A DNA stretch of 64,000 nucleotides from Streptomyces sp. NBC_01262. GTDB lineage: Bacteria; Actinomycetota; Actinomycetes; Streptomycetales; Streptomycetaceae. Location of the stretch: contig NZ_CP108462.1 of assembly GCF_036226365.1 (NCBI RefSeq), forward strand, positions 868,001-932,000, read 5' to 3'. The position numbers were made by a program, and so were the translations under genes. This document shows positions 35,810-44,632 of the stretch, one piece after another; the first letter of the stretch is position 1; every line of letters begins with the position of its first letter. The notes beneath the pieces are model-generated. The model was not told the origin of the DNA and made no database searches. It was given only the letters and a program-made list of their open reading frames with translations.

Positions 35810-35845
35810 GCCGCCTACCGTACGGCGGGTGGCGTCACCCGGGGG

Positions 35846-37039
35846 TCATCCGTCACGGTCGACGACTTCGGGGTGGCTGAGGTTGACCCCGGTCGTGGGA
35901 TCGAAGATGTGGCCCTTCTCGACATTGAGCCACAGCTCCACCGGCCCGCCTTCCCTGGCCCGGGTCTCGGTGGACAGGCGGGCGACGACCTGGTGGGCGC
36001 CGTCGCCGGTGTCGGTGAGGCCGGAGTCGGCGGCCAGCTCGTCCAGTTCGGCGGTGGAGGCTCGGCCGCCGGTCTCCGTGAAGTGCACGAAGACATCGGA
36101 GCCGAGGGATTCCAGGACGTCCACGGTCACGGTGAAGGTCACACCGGCGCGCGAGGGGTCGACGACCGAGGCGTCCTCGAAGTCCTCGGGCCGGAAGCCG
36201 ACGATCAGTTCGCGCGGCGCGTTCTCCCGCTCCAGCGTCCGCCGCACCCGGTCCTGGATCGGTAGTACGCCCAGCGAGGTGGTCAGGGCGCCGTTCTCCA
36301 GGGTCGCGTGCAGGAAGTTCATCGCGGGCGAGCCGATGAATCCGGCGACGAAGAGATTGCGCGGCTCGTCGTACAGGTGCTGGGGCGAGCCGACCTGCTG
36401 CACGAGCCCGCCGCGCAGCACCACGACCCGGTCGCCCAGGGTCATGGCCTCGGTCTGGTCATGGGTGACGTACACAGTGGTGGTGCCGAGCCGCTTCTGC
36501 AGCCGGGAGATCTGCGTACGCATCTGGACGCGCAGCTTGGCGTCGAGGTTGGACAGCGGCTCGTCCATGAGGAACGCCCGCGGGTCGCGTACGATCGCCC
36601 GGCCCATGGCGACCCGCTGGCGCTGGCCGCCGGAGAGGTTGGCGGGCTTGCGGTCCAGGTGCTCGGTCAGGTCGAGGATCCGGGCGGCCTCCTCGACCTT
36701 CTGCTTGATCACGCCCTTGTCGGCCTTGGCCAGGCGCAGGGCGAAGCCCATGTTCTGCCGGACCGTCATGTGCGGGTAGAGGGCGTAGCTCTGGAAGACC
36801 ATGGCGATGTCACGGTCCTTGGGGGCCTTGTCGTTGACGACCTGGTCGCCGATGCGCAGGGTGCCCTCGGTGATGTCCTCCAGGCCCGCGATCATGTTCA
36901 GGGTGGTGGACTTGCCGCACCCGGAGGGGCCGACGAGGATCACGAACTCGCCGTCCTCGATGTGGAGGTTGACGTCGTTGACGGCGAGTGCGCCGTCGGG
37001 GTACCGCTTGGTGATGCCTTCGAGAATGATCTCGGCCAC
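35846..37039 (-). CDS. Sugar ABC transporter ATPase (MsmK/UgpC type)
   Basis: The 397-residue ATPase has Walker A GPSGCGKST (38-46), LSGGQRQR, Walker B AFLMDEPLSNLDAKLR and the C-terminal TOBE/MalK regulatory domain (about 240-390) with ELIVGFRPEDFED. It powers uptake through the MalG/MalF-type permeases encoded upstream. The start is a GTG after GAGAGGA. It is the last gene of the four-gene transporter operon, 27 nt after the permease gene. Confidence 0.92.
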   Translation of the reverse strand: MAEIILEGITKRYPDGALAVNDVNLHIEDGEFVILVGPSGCGKSTTLNMIAGLEDITEGTLRIGDQVVNDKAPKDRDIAMVFQSYALYPHMTVRQNMGFALRLAKADKGVIKQKVEEAARILDLTEHLDRKPANLSGGQRQRVAMGRAIVRDPRAFLMDEPLSNLDAKLRVQMRTQISRLQKRLGTTTVYVTHDQTEAMTLGDRVVVLRGGLVQQVGSPQHLYDEPRNLFVAGFIGSPAMNFLHATLENGALTTSLGVLPIQDRVRRTLERENAPRELIVGFRPEDFEDASVVDPSRAGVTFTVTVDVLESLGSDVFVHFTETGGRASTAELDELAADSGLTDTGDGAHQVVARLSTETRAREGGPVELWLNVEKGHIFDPTTGVNLSHPEVVDRDG

Positions 37040-37066
37040 GAATGGGTCCTCTCAGCCCTTGCCTGC

Positions 37067-37900
37067 TCAGCCCTTGACCGCGCCGGAGGTCAGTCCGGCG
37101 ACGATCCTGCGCTGGAAGAGCAGTACGAACACGATGATCGGGATGGTGATGACCACCGCCGCGGCGGCGATCGACCCGGTGGGCTGCTGGAACTGCGAGC
37201 TGCCGGTGAAGAAGGCGATCGCGGCGGGCACGGTGCGCGCCCTGGTCGTCGAGGTCAGCGAGATCGCGAACAGGAAGTCGTTCCAGCAGAAGATGAAGAC
37301 CAGGATGGCGGTGGTGACCACGCCCGGCGCCGCCAGCGGGGCGATGACCAGCCGGAAGGCCTGCGCGGGGGTGGCCCCGTCGACCTTGGCCGCCTTCTCC
37401 AGGTCCCAGGGGATCTCGCGGAAGAAGGCCGACAGGGTGTAGATCGCCAGCGGCAGCGAGAAGGTCATGTACGGGATGATCAGGCCCGGCCAGGTGTCGA
37501 ACAGCCCCAGGTAGCGCTCGATGTTGAACAGCGGCGACACCAGCGAGATCGGCGGGAACATCGCGATGAGCAGCGACATCCCGATCAGCAGCCGCTTGCC
37601 GGGGAAGCGCAGCCGGGCCACGGCGTACGCGGCCATGGTGCCGAGCGCGACCGCGATCACGGTGGAGATCAGCGCGATGCCGATCGAGTTGATCAGCGCC
37701 CGGGTGAACTCCGAGGTCTCGAAGATGCCCTTGTAGTTCGCCCACGTCCACTTCTGCGGGATGAAGGACCCGTCGGTGAGGGTGCTGGGGTCCTTGAAGG
37801 ACAGCGAGGCGATCCACACCACCGGGAACAGCGCGTAGACGACGACCAGGACGTTGACCGCGCTCCACCCGGCGACCCGCTTGTTGTGAGCGGCGCTCAT
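37067..37900 (-). CDS. Sugar ABC transporter permease (MalG type)
   Basis: The 277-residue inner-membrane protein has six helices, and the EAA loop contacting the ATPase reads [28 protein letters not shown]. The N-terminus [30 protein letters not shown] begins TM1. It starts 7 nt after the MalF-type gene. It would form a heterodimeric channel with it. Confidence 0.91.
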   Translation of the reverse strand: MSAAHNKRVAGWSAVNVLVVVYALFPVVWIASLSFKDPSTLTDGSFIPQKWTWANYKGIFETSEFTRALINSIGIALISTVIAVALGTMAAYAVARLRFPGKRLLIGMSLLIAMFPPISLVSPLFNIERYLGLFDTWPGLIIPYMTFSLPLAIYTLSAFFREIPWDLEKAAKVDGATPAQAFRLVIAPLAAPGVVTTAILVFIFCWNDFLFAISLTSTTRARTVPAAIAFFTGSSQFQQPTGSIAAAAVVITIPIIVFVLLFQRRIVAGLTSGAVKG

Positions 37901-37907
37901 CGGCGTC

Positions 37908-38792
37908 TCACCGTCCCATCTCGGAGCCGGGGGCGGCCGTGCCGAAGAGCTTGATGAAGGTGAAGGCGATGATCCCCACGCAGATGAAGATCAGCACCGA
38001 GATCGCCGACCCGATGCCCAGGTTCAGCGCGGTGAACAGGTTGTCGTAGCCGAGGATCGACACCGATCCCGTGCCGTTCGAACCCGAGGTCAGCACATAG
38101 ATGTTGTCGAAGATCCGGAAGGCGTCCAGGGTGCGGAAGAGCAGCGCCACCAGGATCGCCGGCTTCATCAGCGGCAGCGTCACCAGCCGGAAGCGCTGCC
38201 AGCGCGAGGCCCCGTCCACCATGGCCGCGCGCAGCGTCTCCTCGGGGACGAGGGCGAGCCCGGCGAGCAGCAGCAGCGCCATGAAGGGGGTGGTCTTCCA
38301 CACCTCGGCCAGGATGATCAGCCCGATGGCCTTCCAGTGGTCGGTCAGCGGGGCCGTTCCGGCGGCGTCGACGAGATAGCCGGTGCCCGGCGTCCAGGCG
38401 TACTGCCAGGAGAAGGCGGCGACGACGGTGACGATGCCGTACGGCACGAGGATCGCGGTCCGCACGGTGCCGCGGCCGAACAGGGCGCGGTGCATGACGA
38501 CCGCCAGCGCCATGCCGAGGATCAGCTCGACGGCGACCGAGACCACGGTGACGATCAGCGTCACCCGGAAGGCCTCCCACCAGAACGGCGAGCTGAGCAC
38601 GGCCCCGTAGTTGCTGAGCCCCACGAACTTGGCGAGCTGCGGAAAGCGCAGGTCGTAGCGCTGGAGGGAGAGGTAGACCGCGTAGCCGACCGGGTAGGCC
38701 GTCACGGCGACCATGACGAGGACGGCGGGCGCGCACAGCGTCCAGCCGAGCCGCCGTTCCTGGCGGGCGCCTTCCGAGAGCTGGTTCGTCAC
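37908..38792 (-). CDS. Sugar ABC transporter permease (MalF type)
   Basis: The 294-residue permease has six helices, and the EAA loop reads [26 protein letters not shown]. The periplasmic-side segment [23 protein letters not shown] is typical of this subfamily. The GTG start overlaps the binding-protein stop (GTGA), so translation is coupled. Confidence 0.91.
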   Translation of the reverse strand: MTNQLSEGARQERRLGWTLCAPAVLVMVAVTAYPVGYAVYLSLQRYDLRFPQLAKFVGLSNYGAVLSSPFWWEAFRVTLIVTVVSVAVELILGMALAVVMHRALFGRGTVRTAILVPYGIVTVVAAFSWQYAWTPGTGYLVDAAGTAPLTDHWKAIGLIILAEVWKTTPFMALLLLAGLALVPEETLRAAMVDGASRWQRFRLVTLPLMKPAILVALLFRTLDAFRIFDNIYVLTSGSNGTGSVSILGYDNLFTALNLGIGSAISVLIFICVGIIAFTFIKLFGTAAPGSEMGR

Positions 38793-40075
38793 GGGATCAG
38801 CCCCTTGGACTGCAGGGCGTCATTGATCTGGCCCTTCATGTCGGCGACCGCGCTGACGGGTTCGATCCCGGCGGGCGGTGACAGGGTGTGGGAGACCGCG
38901 ATGGAGATGTTCTGGTACGCCGGGGTCTGCGGGCGGACGCTCGCGTGCTCCAGCGCGCTGAGGATGTCGGCGGCGAACGGGTAGCTCGCGATGAGCTTCG
39001 GGTCGCTGTACAGGCTGCGCAGGGTCGGCGGCAGGCCGCCCTTGAGCGCGGCGGTCATCTGGTTGTCCCGGTTGCGCAGGCACAGCGCCGCCTCGTGGGC
39101 GAGGTCCGGGTGTTGGGAGTACGCGCCGATGGCCAGGTCGATGCCGCCGATGGTCGGCCGGGCGGGGCGGGCGGCGTCGACCCGGGGGTAGGGCGCCCAG
39201 TGGAAGTGCTTGAACAGTTCGGGCTGGTTGGCCTTCATCGAGGGATACACGAACGGGTAGTTGAGCTCGAAGGCCGCGGTGCCGGACTCCATCGCCAGAC
39301 GGTTCTGGTCCTCCATCTGGTTGGCGAGGGAGGGGTCGGCGGCCGGAGAGGTGGCCAGTTCGTGCATGATGCCGGCGGCCCGGACCGCGGGCGCGCCGAG
39401 CGAGGGCGCGGTGGCGGTCGCGTTGAGGATCGAGCCGCCCGCGCTCTCGATGAGGGTGTTGAACCAGACGGTGAGGCCCTCGTACTGCGCGCCCTGGATC
39501 TCCACGTGGTGCGGCTTGCCGGCCTTGGCCAGCGCCCGGGACATGTCGAGCATCTGCGCCCAGGTCGTCGGGGGCCTGGGGACCAGGTCGTCGCGGTACC
39601 ACAGCAGCTGGGTGTTGGCGTTGTACGGGACCGCGTACAGCTTCCGCTTCCAGGTCGCCGTCTTCAGCGAGGCCGCCAGCGTGCCGGCCGTGGCCCGGAC
39701 CCGGTTCTGGCCCGTCCAGGGGCGGATCCAGCCGGCCTCGGCGAACTCCGCCGCCCAGGTGACGTCCAGGCCGAGGATGTCCAGCGCCTTGTCGTGGGCG
39801 GCGAGCCTGCGCACGAGTTGCTGCCGCTGGCCGTCGGCCGCCCGGGGAAGCTTGTTGTACGCGATCGTGTAGCGGCCGCCCGAGGCCTTGGTGCAGCTGT
39901 CGGCGGCCTGCTGGAGGGCGCCGGAGTCGTCGGGGAAGTTGTACCAGTTGAGATGGGCGGGGCCGGTGGAGGTGCTGGGGCCACCGCCGCAGCCGGTGGG
40001 CAGGGCCGCCAGCAGGAGCGCCGCCGCGACGGCCAGAGCGGGCTTGAGGGGGCGCCGCATCGCACGCCTGTCCAA
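38789..40075 (-). CDS. Sugar-binding lipoprotein of the ABC transporter (TTG start)
   Basis: A TTG at 40075 is the best start: AGGAGG ends 7 nt before it, whereas the ATG at 40060 has no ribosome-binding site. The 428-residue family-1 binding protein has a signal peptide (RRPLKPALAVAAALLLAALPTGC) with a non-standard lipobox, Pro at -3. LNWYNFPDDSGALQQAADSCTK and LDILGLDVTWAAEFAEAGWIRPW match the trehalose/maltose-binding (LpqY-like) group. No glycosidase or LacI regulator is adjacent, so the sugar is uncertain. It leads the operon. Confidence 0.87.
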   Translation of the reverse strand: MDRRAMRRPLKPALAVAAALLLAALPTGCGGGPSTSTGPAHLNWYNFPDDSGALQQAADSCTKASGGRYTIAYNKLPRAADGQRQQLVRRLAAHDKALDILGLDVTWAAEFAEAGWIRPWTGQNRVRATAGTLAASLKTATWKRKLYAVPYNANTQLLWYRDDLVPRPPTTWAQMLDMSRALAKAGKPHHVEIQGAQYEGLTVWFNTLIESAGGSILNATATAPSLGAPAVRAAGIMHELATSPAADPSLANQMEDQNRLAMESGTAAFELNYPFVYPSMKANQPELFKHFHWAPYPRVDAARPARPTIGGIDLAIGAYSQHPDLAHEAALCLRNRDNQMTAALKGGLPPTLRSLYSDPKLIASYPFAADILSALEHASVRPQTPAYQNISIAVSHTLSPPAGIEPVSAVADMKGQINDALQSKGLIP

Positions 40076-40221
40076 TTGCGCTCCTCCTGCCGCCGAAGTG
40101 TTGGGCACCTGCACAGGCATAGGGCAGAAAAGGCCGCCGGCGGCCGGGAACGGGCGCGGCTCGCGGGCGCTTCGGGGAAGTTCACCCGGGCGGCGCACCT
40201 CCCGCCGGGAAGGCCTGGAGG

Positions 40222-41442
40222 GTGCCCGCACTCCCCGCGGCCCTGACCCGCGTCCTCAAGCGCCACAACGACCCCGTCGTGGTGCAGTCGGTGCGATCCA
40301 CCGTGGCGGGGGTACTGGCGTATGTGGTGGCGCTGGAGCTGGTGCCCAATCCCGTGCCGCTGACGGCTCCGCTGACCGCGCTGCTGGTCGTGCAGGTCAC
40401 CCTCTACACGACCCTGACGACCGGGATCCGCAGGGTGCTCAGCGTGATCGCCGGGGTGCTCATCGCGGTGGGTTTCAGCGATCTGATCGGGCTGACCTGG
40501 TGGAGCCTGGGCCTGATCATCCTGGCCTCGCTGGTGGTCGGCCACATGATCCGCGTCGACGAGTTCATCGCCGAGGTCGCCATCAGCGGCATGCTGATCC
40601 TCGGCGTCTCCAATCCCGGCCACGAGGGCGCCGACCGGGTCGTCGAGACCCTGATCGGGGCCGTGGTCGGGGTGCTGCTCAACGCCCTGCTGCCGCCCCC
40701 GGCCTTCGTGGAACCGGCCGGCGAGGCGGTGCAGGAGCTGGCGGCGGGGCTGCGCCGGCTGCTGCTGCGCATCGGCCGGCAACTGCGGGCCGGGGCGTCC
40801 CGCGAGCAGACGGTGGCCTGGCTGCACCAGGCGCGCAGGCTGGACAACGAGATCGCCCGCTTCGACGAGTCGCTGCGCCGGGCCGAGGAGAGCACCAAGC
40901 TCAACCCCCGGGTCCGGCGCACCGAGGGCGCGATGGCCCGCCTCATCCTGCGCAGCGGACTGGACACGCTGGAGGTGTGCACGGTCGTGCTGCGCACGCT
41001 GTGCCGCTCGCTGGCCGATCTGTCGGAGCAGCGCAGAGGGCGGCAGCCGGTGTACGAGGGCGATCTCGCGGCCGTACTGGACGAACTGCTGACCCATATC
41101 GCCGATGCCGTGGACAGCTTCGGACGGCTGATCACCGCCCAGGTCACGGCGGGCGCGGAGCGGGCCGAGGCCGAGCTGGAGCGGGCGCTGCTGGACGGGC
41201 GCGCGGACCGGGACCGGGTGGCCGCCGCGCTGCGGGCCGAAGCGGACACCGGCGGCGCGTGGGACGGCTGGGAACTGCACGGCGCGCTGCTGGCCAACCT
41301 CGACCGGCTGCTGGACGAGCTGGACGTCGAGAAGCGTTCGCGCTGGCTCGCCGCCCAGCTCGACTCGGTGGGTTCGGTCAGAAGGAAGCGCTCTGTGCGA
41401 GTCCGGGTACGGAGAGCCGGTCGGCGCCGAGGAACTGGTTGA
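40222..41442 (+). CDS. FUSC/aromatic-acid exporter family membrane protein (half-size)
   Basis: The 406-residue protein has a single N-terminal block of six helices (about 15-170), beginning VVQSVRSTVAGVLAYVVALEL and containing TAPLTALLVVQVTLYTTLTTGIRRVLSVIAGVL. A long helical soluble domain follows. This is the ArAE_1-type half-size plan; two copies would form the transporter. The GTG follows GGAAGGCCTGGAGG. The 65-nt 3' end overlaps the convergent DUF6114 gene. The substrate is unknown. Confidence 0.83.
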   Translation: MPALPAALTRVLKRHNDPVVVQSVRSTVAGVLAYVVALELVPNPVPLTAPLTALLVVQVTLYTTLTTGIRRVLSVIAGVLIAVGFSDLIGLTWWSLGLIILASLVVGHMIRVDEFIAEVAISGMLILGVSNPGHEGADRVVETLIGAVVGVLLNALLPPPAFVEPAGEAVQELAAGLRRLLLRIGRQLRAGASREQTVAWLHQARRLDNEIARFDESLRRAEESTKLNPRVRRTEGAMARLILRSGLDTLEVCTVVLRTLCRSLADLSEQRRGRQPVYEGDLAAVLDELLTHIADAVDSFGRLITAQVTAGAERAEAELERALLDGRADRDRVAAALRAEADTGGAWDGWELHGALLANLDRLLDELDVEKRSRWLAAQLDSVGSVRRKRSVRVRVRRAGRRRGTG

Positions 41443-43255
41443 AGCCGAGGACGTGCGTGAAGAAGAGCGGGATCGGCAGCGTCAGCCCCGGCGGCAGCGG
41501 CGGCGGCATGTCCGGGGTGAAGGTGACCGGCAGCAGGCCCAGCAGATTGCCGCTCAGCACCTTCGTCAGCAGCACCACCGGGCGCCCGGTCGCGGTCGTG
41601 GTGCTCGCCGGGGCCGCGTCCTGCTCCAGCTTGCCCTGACAGGCCGCCCCGGGGCCGGGCGCCGACGAGGGGACGAAGCCGATGCCGGGCAGCCCGATGC
41701 CCAGCGGGGTGATGGCGACCCCGGGCAGTCCGTAGAACGGCGGGTGTGAGGTGTCGGGCAGGGCGCGGGTGCAGGTCGGGGGCAGCAGCGGGGCCGTCTG
41801 GCGCAGCCCGGCGATGTCCAGCCGGTACGCGGTGAAGACCAGCACCTTCTGCGGGCCGAGGTGCGTGCTGACGCTGGTGATGCCGTGGTAGGTCAGGCCG
41901 GTGAGCACCAGCAGCGGCGTACGGATCCGGAACGGCTGCGCGGCGGCCGGCTCGCGGAATCTGGCGGCCGCCCCGGACAGGCTCAGCGACACCTTCGGCA
42001 GGCACCAGGGCGAGTCCTGGTGTTCCTTCGGGTCGCCGACGGTGATGTCCAGCGGGAGCGGGCCGAGCAGGGAGTCCATGCCGCCGTCGGCCGGCAGCCT
42101 CGGCAGCGCGAGCCGCAGCGGGCCCACGGCCAGGGTGGTCCCGGTGCCGGTGCCCCTGACGGTGTCGTGGTGCGGACGGCCGGGGCCCGGCGCGGCATGC
42201 CGGGGCGCGGGCGCCGGCGCGGCGCCGGGAGCGGGGGCCGGTACGGAGGGCACCGCCGGGGCGGGCGCCGACGCGGACGCCGGTGGCGGGGTCAGGCCGA
42301 GCAGACCGGTGACGGCGCCCAGCAGGCCGCCGGGGGCGGGGGCGGCCGGGGCCTGGGCCTGCGCCGGGGCCCCGGGGGCGGCGGGTGACGGGGCCAGGGG
42401 CGCGCTGCGCGCATGCCGCGCGGGGCCGCGCGTACGCTGCCCGGGCACGGCCGCGTCGAGCTTGCCGCGCAGGCCGGCAGCGGCGTCCACAGCGGCGTGC
42501 GGGCCGTCCTGGTGGGGCTTCGACTGCCCCCTCGCGCCGAGCAGGCCGTCGAGCAGCGAGCAGACGCTGAGCCGGTCCGGCCGGTGGGCCGGGGCGATCG
42601 TCGGCAGCGCGGCCATCGCCATCGGGTACGGGGCCATGGGCTGCAGACCGCCGGCCAGCAGCGCTCCCCCGGCGGGCAGCGCGCCAATGGCCCGCATGCG
42701 CATGCCGCGTACGGTGAAGGACGCCACGAAGGACGCCTCGCCGTTCGCCGGGACGGTCTTGCCCGCCTTGCCCGCCTTCTTCTTCTCAGGCTTCGCGGGT
42801 TTCGCGGGCTTTTCCTTCTTCTCCGGCTCCTCCTTCTCCGGCTCCCCGCCGCTGTCGCCGCCGCTCCAGTCCGGAACCGGCTGCTCATGGGGCGGCGGCC
42901 CGTCCGGCACCCAGGCGATCGCCATCGCGCCGCCGATGGCGCCGAGCAGGAAGCCGATCAGGAAGCCTCCGAAGTTGGACAGCACGATCGAGGCGACGGC
43001 GAAGATCAGCGTGGCGATCCCGGCGAAGACCCGGTGGCCCGGGGACAGCCACATGGTGAGCCCGAGGATCACCATGAACACGCCCATGAGCGCGCCGGAG
43101 ACGCCGGCGATGCCCTCGTGCATCATCAGGGCGAGCGGGGCCAGCGGGATGGAGAGGATCTCCAGGCCCGCCAGCAGGGTCCACACCCCGGCCCAGAAGG
43201 GGCGGCTGCGCCGCCAGTTCCGGAAGGCCGTCCGCAGCCTGGCCACTGTGCCCAT
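41378..43255 (-). CDS. DUF6114-domain membrane protein with a long Pro/Ala-rich exterior
   Basis: The ATG at 43255 (after GAAGGCGGG) gives 625 residues; the frame continues upstream as shadow of the DUF6230 gene. The N-terminal 130 residues hold four helices with SRPFWAGVWTLLAGLEILSIPLAPLALMMHEGIAGVSGALMG, the DUF6114 hallmark. Next come a Lys/Glu/Pro-rich stretch, a Pro/Ala linker (about 270-370) and a C-terminal region of about 250 residues with four cysteines (WCLPKVS, PTCTRALP, AACQG). It is transcribed just after two DUF6230 genes, as in other streptomycetes. Its function is unknown. Confidence 0.78.
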   Translation of the reverse strand: MGTVARLRTAFRNWRRSRPFWAGVWTLLAGLEILSIPLAPLALMMHEGIAGVSGALMGVFMVILGLTMWLSPGHRVFAGIATLIFAVASIVLSNFGGFLIGFLLGAIGGAMAIAWVPDGPPPHEQPVPDWSGGDSGGEPEKEEPEKKEKPAKPAKPEKKKAGKAGKTVPANGEASFVASFTVRGMRMRAIGALPAGGALLAGGLQPMAPYPMAMAALPTIAPAHRPDRLSVCSLLDGLLGARGQSKPHQDGPHAAVDAAAGLRGKLDAAVPGQRTRGPARHARSAPLAPSPAAPGAPAQAQAPAAPAPGGLLGAVTGLLGLTPPPASASAPAPAVPSVPAPAPGAAPAPAPRHAAPGPGRPHHDTVRGTGTGTTLAVGPLRLALPRLPADGGMDSLLGPLPLDITVGDPKEHQDSPWCLPKVSLSLSGAAARFREPAAAQPFRIRTPLLVLTGLTYHGITSVSTHLGPQKVLVFTAYRLDIAGLRQTAPLLPPTCTRALPDTSHPPFYGLPGVAITPLGIGLPGIGFVPSSAPGPGAACQGKLEQDAAPASTTTATGRPVVLLTKVLSGNLLGLLPVTFTPDMPPPLPPGLTLPIPLFFTHVLGFNQFLGADRLSVPGLAQSASF

Positions 43256-43263
43256 GCCCGCCT

Positions 43264-43899
43264 TCAGTAGCAAGAGTGGTCGCCGGCCTGCACGGACAGA
43301 TGCATACCGGGCAGCCGGAAGGTGGCGGCACTGACCGAGCGGGTGCCCTGCCGCAGGTGGTCGATCCTGACGCTGTCGGCCTGCTCGCCGAAGCCGCCGG
43401 GGGAACCCTGGACCCCGGACACGCCCTCCAGGGTCGAGGCGTCCTGGCCGATGTTGATGTTCTGGAAGACGGCGTCGCCGCGCAGGTCGTGCGCGTCGAC
43501 GACCAGCCGGTCCGCGTGCGCCGGGGGGCCACTGGTGCCCGAGGTCAGCTTCAGCGTGACGCCGCCGACCACCGGGAAGTCCTGTACGACGGACTGGCAC
43601 AGGTTGTACAGATCGGCCGACCTGATGCCGGACAGCGCCTCCGGATAGGTGTCCTGCTTGCCGCGGTCGAGGACTCCGTACTGGACGAAGCCGTGGCCGT
43701 CGAGGGTGTCGGCGGAGATCTGGAAGCTCTCCCCGGAGACCACGAAGGAGTTGGCGGAGACCCCGAACGAGGCGGCGAGCGCACCGCTGACCGTCGCCGA
43801 GAGCACGGCTGCGGACAGGGCGAGGGTCGGCAGCATGACCAGGGCCAGGCGCTTCCAGCGGGTGCGGCCCGGCAGACGGGCGTGGGAGGCGGATTGCAC
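43264..43899 (-). CDS. DUF6230-family secreted or anchored protein, copy 2
   Basis: The GTG at 43899 is preferred (211 residues), because then its N-terminus aligns with the paralogue upstream (GRTRWKRLALVMLP versus GRTSWMLTALVLVP); a GTG at 43932 adds 11 residues. One N-terminal helix is followed by about 165 extracytoplasmic residues of beta-rich sequence: FGVSANSFVVSGESFQISADTLDGHGFVQYG and DHLRQGTRSVSAATFRLPGMHLSV. Related genes have been labelled cholesterol esterase, but I see no esterase motif. It is 8 nt upstream of the DUF6114 gene. Confidence 0.77.
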   Translation of the reverse strand: MQSASHARLPGRTRWKRLALVMLPTLALSAAVLSATVSGALAASFGVSANSFVVSGESFQISADTLDGHGFVQYGVLDRGKQDTYPEALSGIRSADLYNLCQSVVQDFPVVGGVTLKLTSGTSGPPAHADRLVVDAHDLRGDAVFQNINIGQDASTLEGVSGVQGSPGGFGEQADSVRIDHLRQGTRSVSAATFRLPGMHLSVQAGDHSCY

Positions 43900-43982
43900 A
43901 CCTTCCCAACGTCGGACAGGCTGACCGGTCACCTCGCCGGTCGCGTGATCACTCCATCAGCGCAACCGTGTGGCCGATGCTT

Positions 43983-44609
43983 TCAAAAGCAGGGCTTCGA
44001 GCCCTTCTTCACCGTCAGGTGCAGCCCCGGCAGCCGGAAGGTCGCCGCGCTGACGGAGCGGGTCTCCTGCCGCAGGTGGTCGATGGTGACCTTGCCGGCC
44101 TGCTGGCCGATGAACCCCTCCGGGCCCTGCTTCGAGCCGCTGAGGGTGGAGGCGTCCTGCCCGAAGGTGACGTTCTGGAACACGGCGTCCCCGGAAAGGT
44201 CGTGGGTGTCCACCACCAGGTTCTCGGCGTGCACCGGCCTGCTCTCGCCGCCCGCGCTGATCCGCAGCGTCACATCGCCGAACCCCGGCACGTGGGTGAC
44301 CACCGACTGGCACAGGCCGTGCAGATCGGCGGACTCGATGGCCGAGACGCCCTCCGGGTAGTCGCCCTTGCTCGTGCGGTCCACCGTGACGTACTGGCTG
44401 AAGCCGTCGCCGACGAGCTGGTCGGCGGCCACCTGGAAGCTCTGCCCCGACAGCGAGGCCGCCTGCGCGGAGATGGCCAGCGACACCGGTACGACGCCGG
44501 TGGCGATGCCGGCCACGACGACACCGGCCAGCAGCAGGGTCGGGACCAGTACGAGCGCTGTCAGCATCCAGCTCGTACGGCCGTGCGGGCTGTCCTTGGG
44601 CGTGCTCAC
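43983..44609 (-). CDS. DUF6230-family secreted or anchored protein, copy 1
   Basis: The GTG at 44609 gives 208 residues: one N-terminal helix (SWMLTALVLVPTLLLAGVVVAGIA), then an extracytoplasmic domain with SLAISAQAASLSGQSFQVAADQLVGDGFSQYV. LRQETRSVSAATFRLPGLHLTV near its end is almost identical to copy 2, so the pair arose by tandem duplication. The C-terminus ends with a single Cys, as does copy 2. Its role is unknown; both probably work with the DUF6114 membrane protein. It follows the DNA ligase gene by 23 nt. Confidence 0.77.
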   Translation of the reverse strand: MSTPKDSPHGRTSWMLTALVLVPTLLLAGVVVAGIATGVVPVSLAISAQAASLSGQSFQVAADQLVGDGFSQYVTVDRTSKGDYPEGVSAIESADLHGLCQSVVTHVPGFGDVTLRISAGGESRPVHAENLVVDTHDLSGDAVFQNVTFGQDASTLSGSKQGPEGFIGQQAGKVTIDHLRQETRSVSAATFRLPGLHLTVKKGSKPCF

Positions 44610-44632
44610 GCCTTCATTGCAACCTCGGGCGG

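Noticed and set aside
43256..43909. Upstream extension of the DUF6114 frame to 843 codons
   Set aside because: It runs through the out-of-frame DUF6230 gene; the protein-like sequence and ribosome-binding site begin at 43255.
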